Shown here: positions 62,601-64,000 of the stretch, piece after piece
Position numbering within the stretch: the stretch's first letter is position 1
Layout of the letters: the number at the start of each line of letters is the position of its first letter
Assembly: GCA_013399015.1 (NCBI GenBank)
Contig: VWZX01000897.1
Span: 1 to 64,000 of the forward strand
Reading direction: 5' to 3'
DNA: 64,000 bases
DNA from: Galbula dea
Taxonomy: Eukaryota > Chordata > Aves > Piciformes > Galbulidae
Notes under the pieces: generated by a model
What the model saw: the letters and a program-made list of their open reading frames with translations, nothing else
Database searches by the model: none
Told to the model about the DNA's origin: nothing
Made by a program: the position numbers and the translations under genes

Positions 62601-64000
62601 AAGCCTGCCCAGCGGCCGGTTTGAAGCATCTCTGAAGGGTAGGGGCTTCCTCCAGCTGCTCTATTTTTATTTCTGAAACTTAGAAACCTTGTGATTATTG
62701 TTTCCCATTTGTCCAAGCTTAGTACTTTAGGCAGCTTACGCCCCTAAAAACCCACTATAGTAGCTGTTTTCATAACCGAAAGCTGAGCAGAGATACTAAG
62801 TTTCCCAAACTATTTTTCCAAAGGCTTACATCCTGGTATAATTTCAGGGGAAAAAATGCTGAAGCTTTGTGGAATTTTCTACTGAAGCTCATGGGAAAGA
62901 GAAAAACTGATTTAGATTACAGTGGGGTTTTTTAATTTCTTTTTTAACAAAGCAATAACTGAAAAGACCCTTTGCACTTGCTCCTCAAACTTTCACTGAC
63001 ATAAGCAGAAAAGCTGTTTGACAAAATTACCCTATTTTTTTCCTTTGGATACTACTATGGGGTGGAGGGAGGCTGTTTCCTTTTGAGTATCAGTAATGCT
63101 TTCAGTATTCAAACTACCTGAAATAAGACATTCTTAAGAAGCTGTGAAATATGAGAACTGGTTCAGCTTCTTTAAACCAGTTTCCCATATGACTTAGGCC
63201 CAAAATTGATTTTTTATCTAAAAATACATGCATTCAGAATCACTGACTCCAGCTTCAGAGCTCTTTTCTACAGACAGCAGCAGCAACTGAAGAACTGCTT
63301 TTCTTGTGTGAAGTAAGAGTGCAGGTACTTACTTGACAGAGGGTGTATAGGTGAAACAGGAGATCATGGAACAATCAAAATAAATGCTAGCTTATTGTCT
63401 CTATCTGCAAATATAAAACTCAAAGTGATTCTAAGAAACTGCATCAAGCAGAAGCATGGGAAAGACTCTCAACCTCTTCAGTAAAAGAGGAAACATTTTT
63501 GGAAACAATTAGTAAATCTGAAAAATGATGCCAGGCAGCTGAAAATGTTTATTAAGGCTTTTCTTGTAGCATCCTAAGAATTTCTGAAGAAAATTAAAAG
63601 AAGACTGCTTAGCTGTAACAATTACCACAAAGTCAGCTGTCAGCTGAATTAACTCATTTTCTTTGCCTACTTAGCCTTATCTACTTTATATTCTCTTAAT
63701 TTTCTCCTGAATGGTTCCCTCCCCTAACTTCTCTGATCCCATCATCCCCATGTAGTTTCCTTTTCATTTCTCAGCCTTAGAATTTTGGGAGGTGCATCTG
63801 AAGCAGAATAGTTGTGCTAAACCTTTACCTGCTACCAGCAGTTCTCTTCTTAGAGGACTTTCCCCCAGGAATGTAAATTTCAATACAAACTAACAATTGC
63901 TGAACAGGAGTTGCTAGATGACCTCTTTTTGTCTCAAGTATGTGTGCTTTTTCTGTGAAGGAGAATTTTCTCTTATTCAGCTGGGAAAGGAGAAAAAAAT
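62601..64000. other. Right flank, no gene seen
   Basis: AT-rich unique sequence. No exon, repeat or RNA gene was recognised. PAPSS1 would be expected further to the right on the plus strand if the vertebrate gene order holds. Confidence 0.5.

Noticed and set aside
1..64000. CRISPR arrays, operons, Shine-Dalgarno sites, insertion sequences
   Set aside because: The window is vertebrate nuclear DNA with introns and CR1 LINEs; no regularly spaced direct repeats or bacterial signals were found.
1..64000. tRNA, rRNA or spliceosomal RNA genes
   Set aside because: By eye no cloverleaf with A/B boxes and no known small-RNA signature was recognised; a tRNAscan/Rfam search would be the decisive test.

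Overview
The window looks like nuclear DNA from a bird. It has vertebrate multi-exon genes with GT-AG introns, GC-rich promoter islands in an AT-rich background, and about ten fragments of CR1, the dominant avian LINE, in both orientations. I see no prokaryotic, organellar or viral gene content. I cannot name the species.

Two protein-coding genes can be reconstructed completely, both on the minus strand and in the same direction. CYP2U1 (cytochrome P450 2U1) runs from the start codon at 17508 to the stop at 3674. It has five coding exons and encodes 527 residues, with a CpG-island promoter around 17.0-17.9 kb and a 3' UTR that probably ends near 1.17 kb. SGMS2 (sphingomyelin synthase 2) runs from the start codon at 35997 to the stop at 28390. 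It has five coding exons and encodes 365 residues. Its first coding exon carries 207 nt of 5' UTR with one short upstream ORF. A likely non-coding first exon ends at a strong donor at 57931, at the edge of a CpG island at 58.1-59.0 kb, which implies a first intron of about 21.7 kb. A smaller CpG patch at 62.2-62.6 kb has its own consensus minus-strand donor and may be an alternative or separate promoter.

Layout: 0-1.2 kb, CR1-filled flank downstream of CYP2U1; 1.2-17.9 kb, CYP2U1; 17.9-28.4 kb, intergenic DNA plus the SGMS2 3' UTR, with one CR1 copy holding an assembly gap (N at 24036); 28.4-58.4 kb, SGMS2; 58.4-64 kb, promoter-proximal and upstream DNA. SGMS2 followed by CYP2U1 in one orientation matches the order I know from other vertebrates (PAPSS1, SGMS2, CYP2U1, HADH, LEF1). 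PAPSS1 would then lie to the right and HADH to the left; no exon of either was recognised here.

Both genes are lipid enzymes of the secretory and endomembrane system. SGMS2 transfers phosphocholine from phosphatidylcholine to ceramide. CYP2U1 hydroxylates long-chain fatty acids such as arachidonate. They are separate transcription units with separate CpG promoters, and nothing in the sequence shows co-regulation. I found no novel multi-gene system. The points worth a second look are regulatory and structural: the SGMS2 upstream ORF, a 33-bp perfectly alternating Z-DNA-prone tract in the SGMS2 island, a G-quadruplex motif touching an N, a CR1 copy apparently collapsed at an N, a tail-to-tail CR1 hairpin, and many A/C-only tracts.
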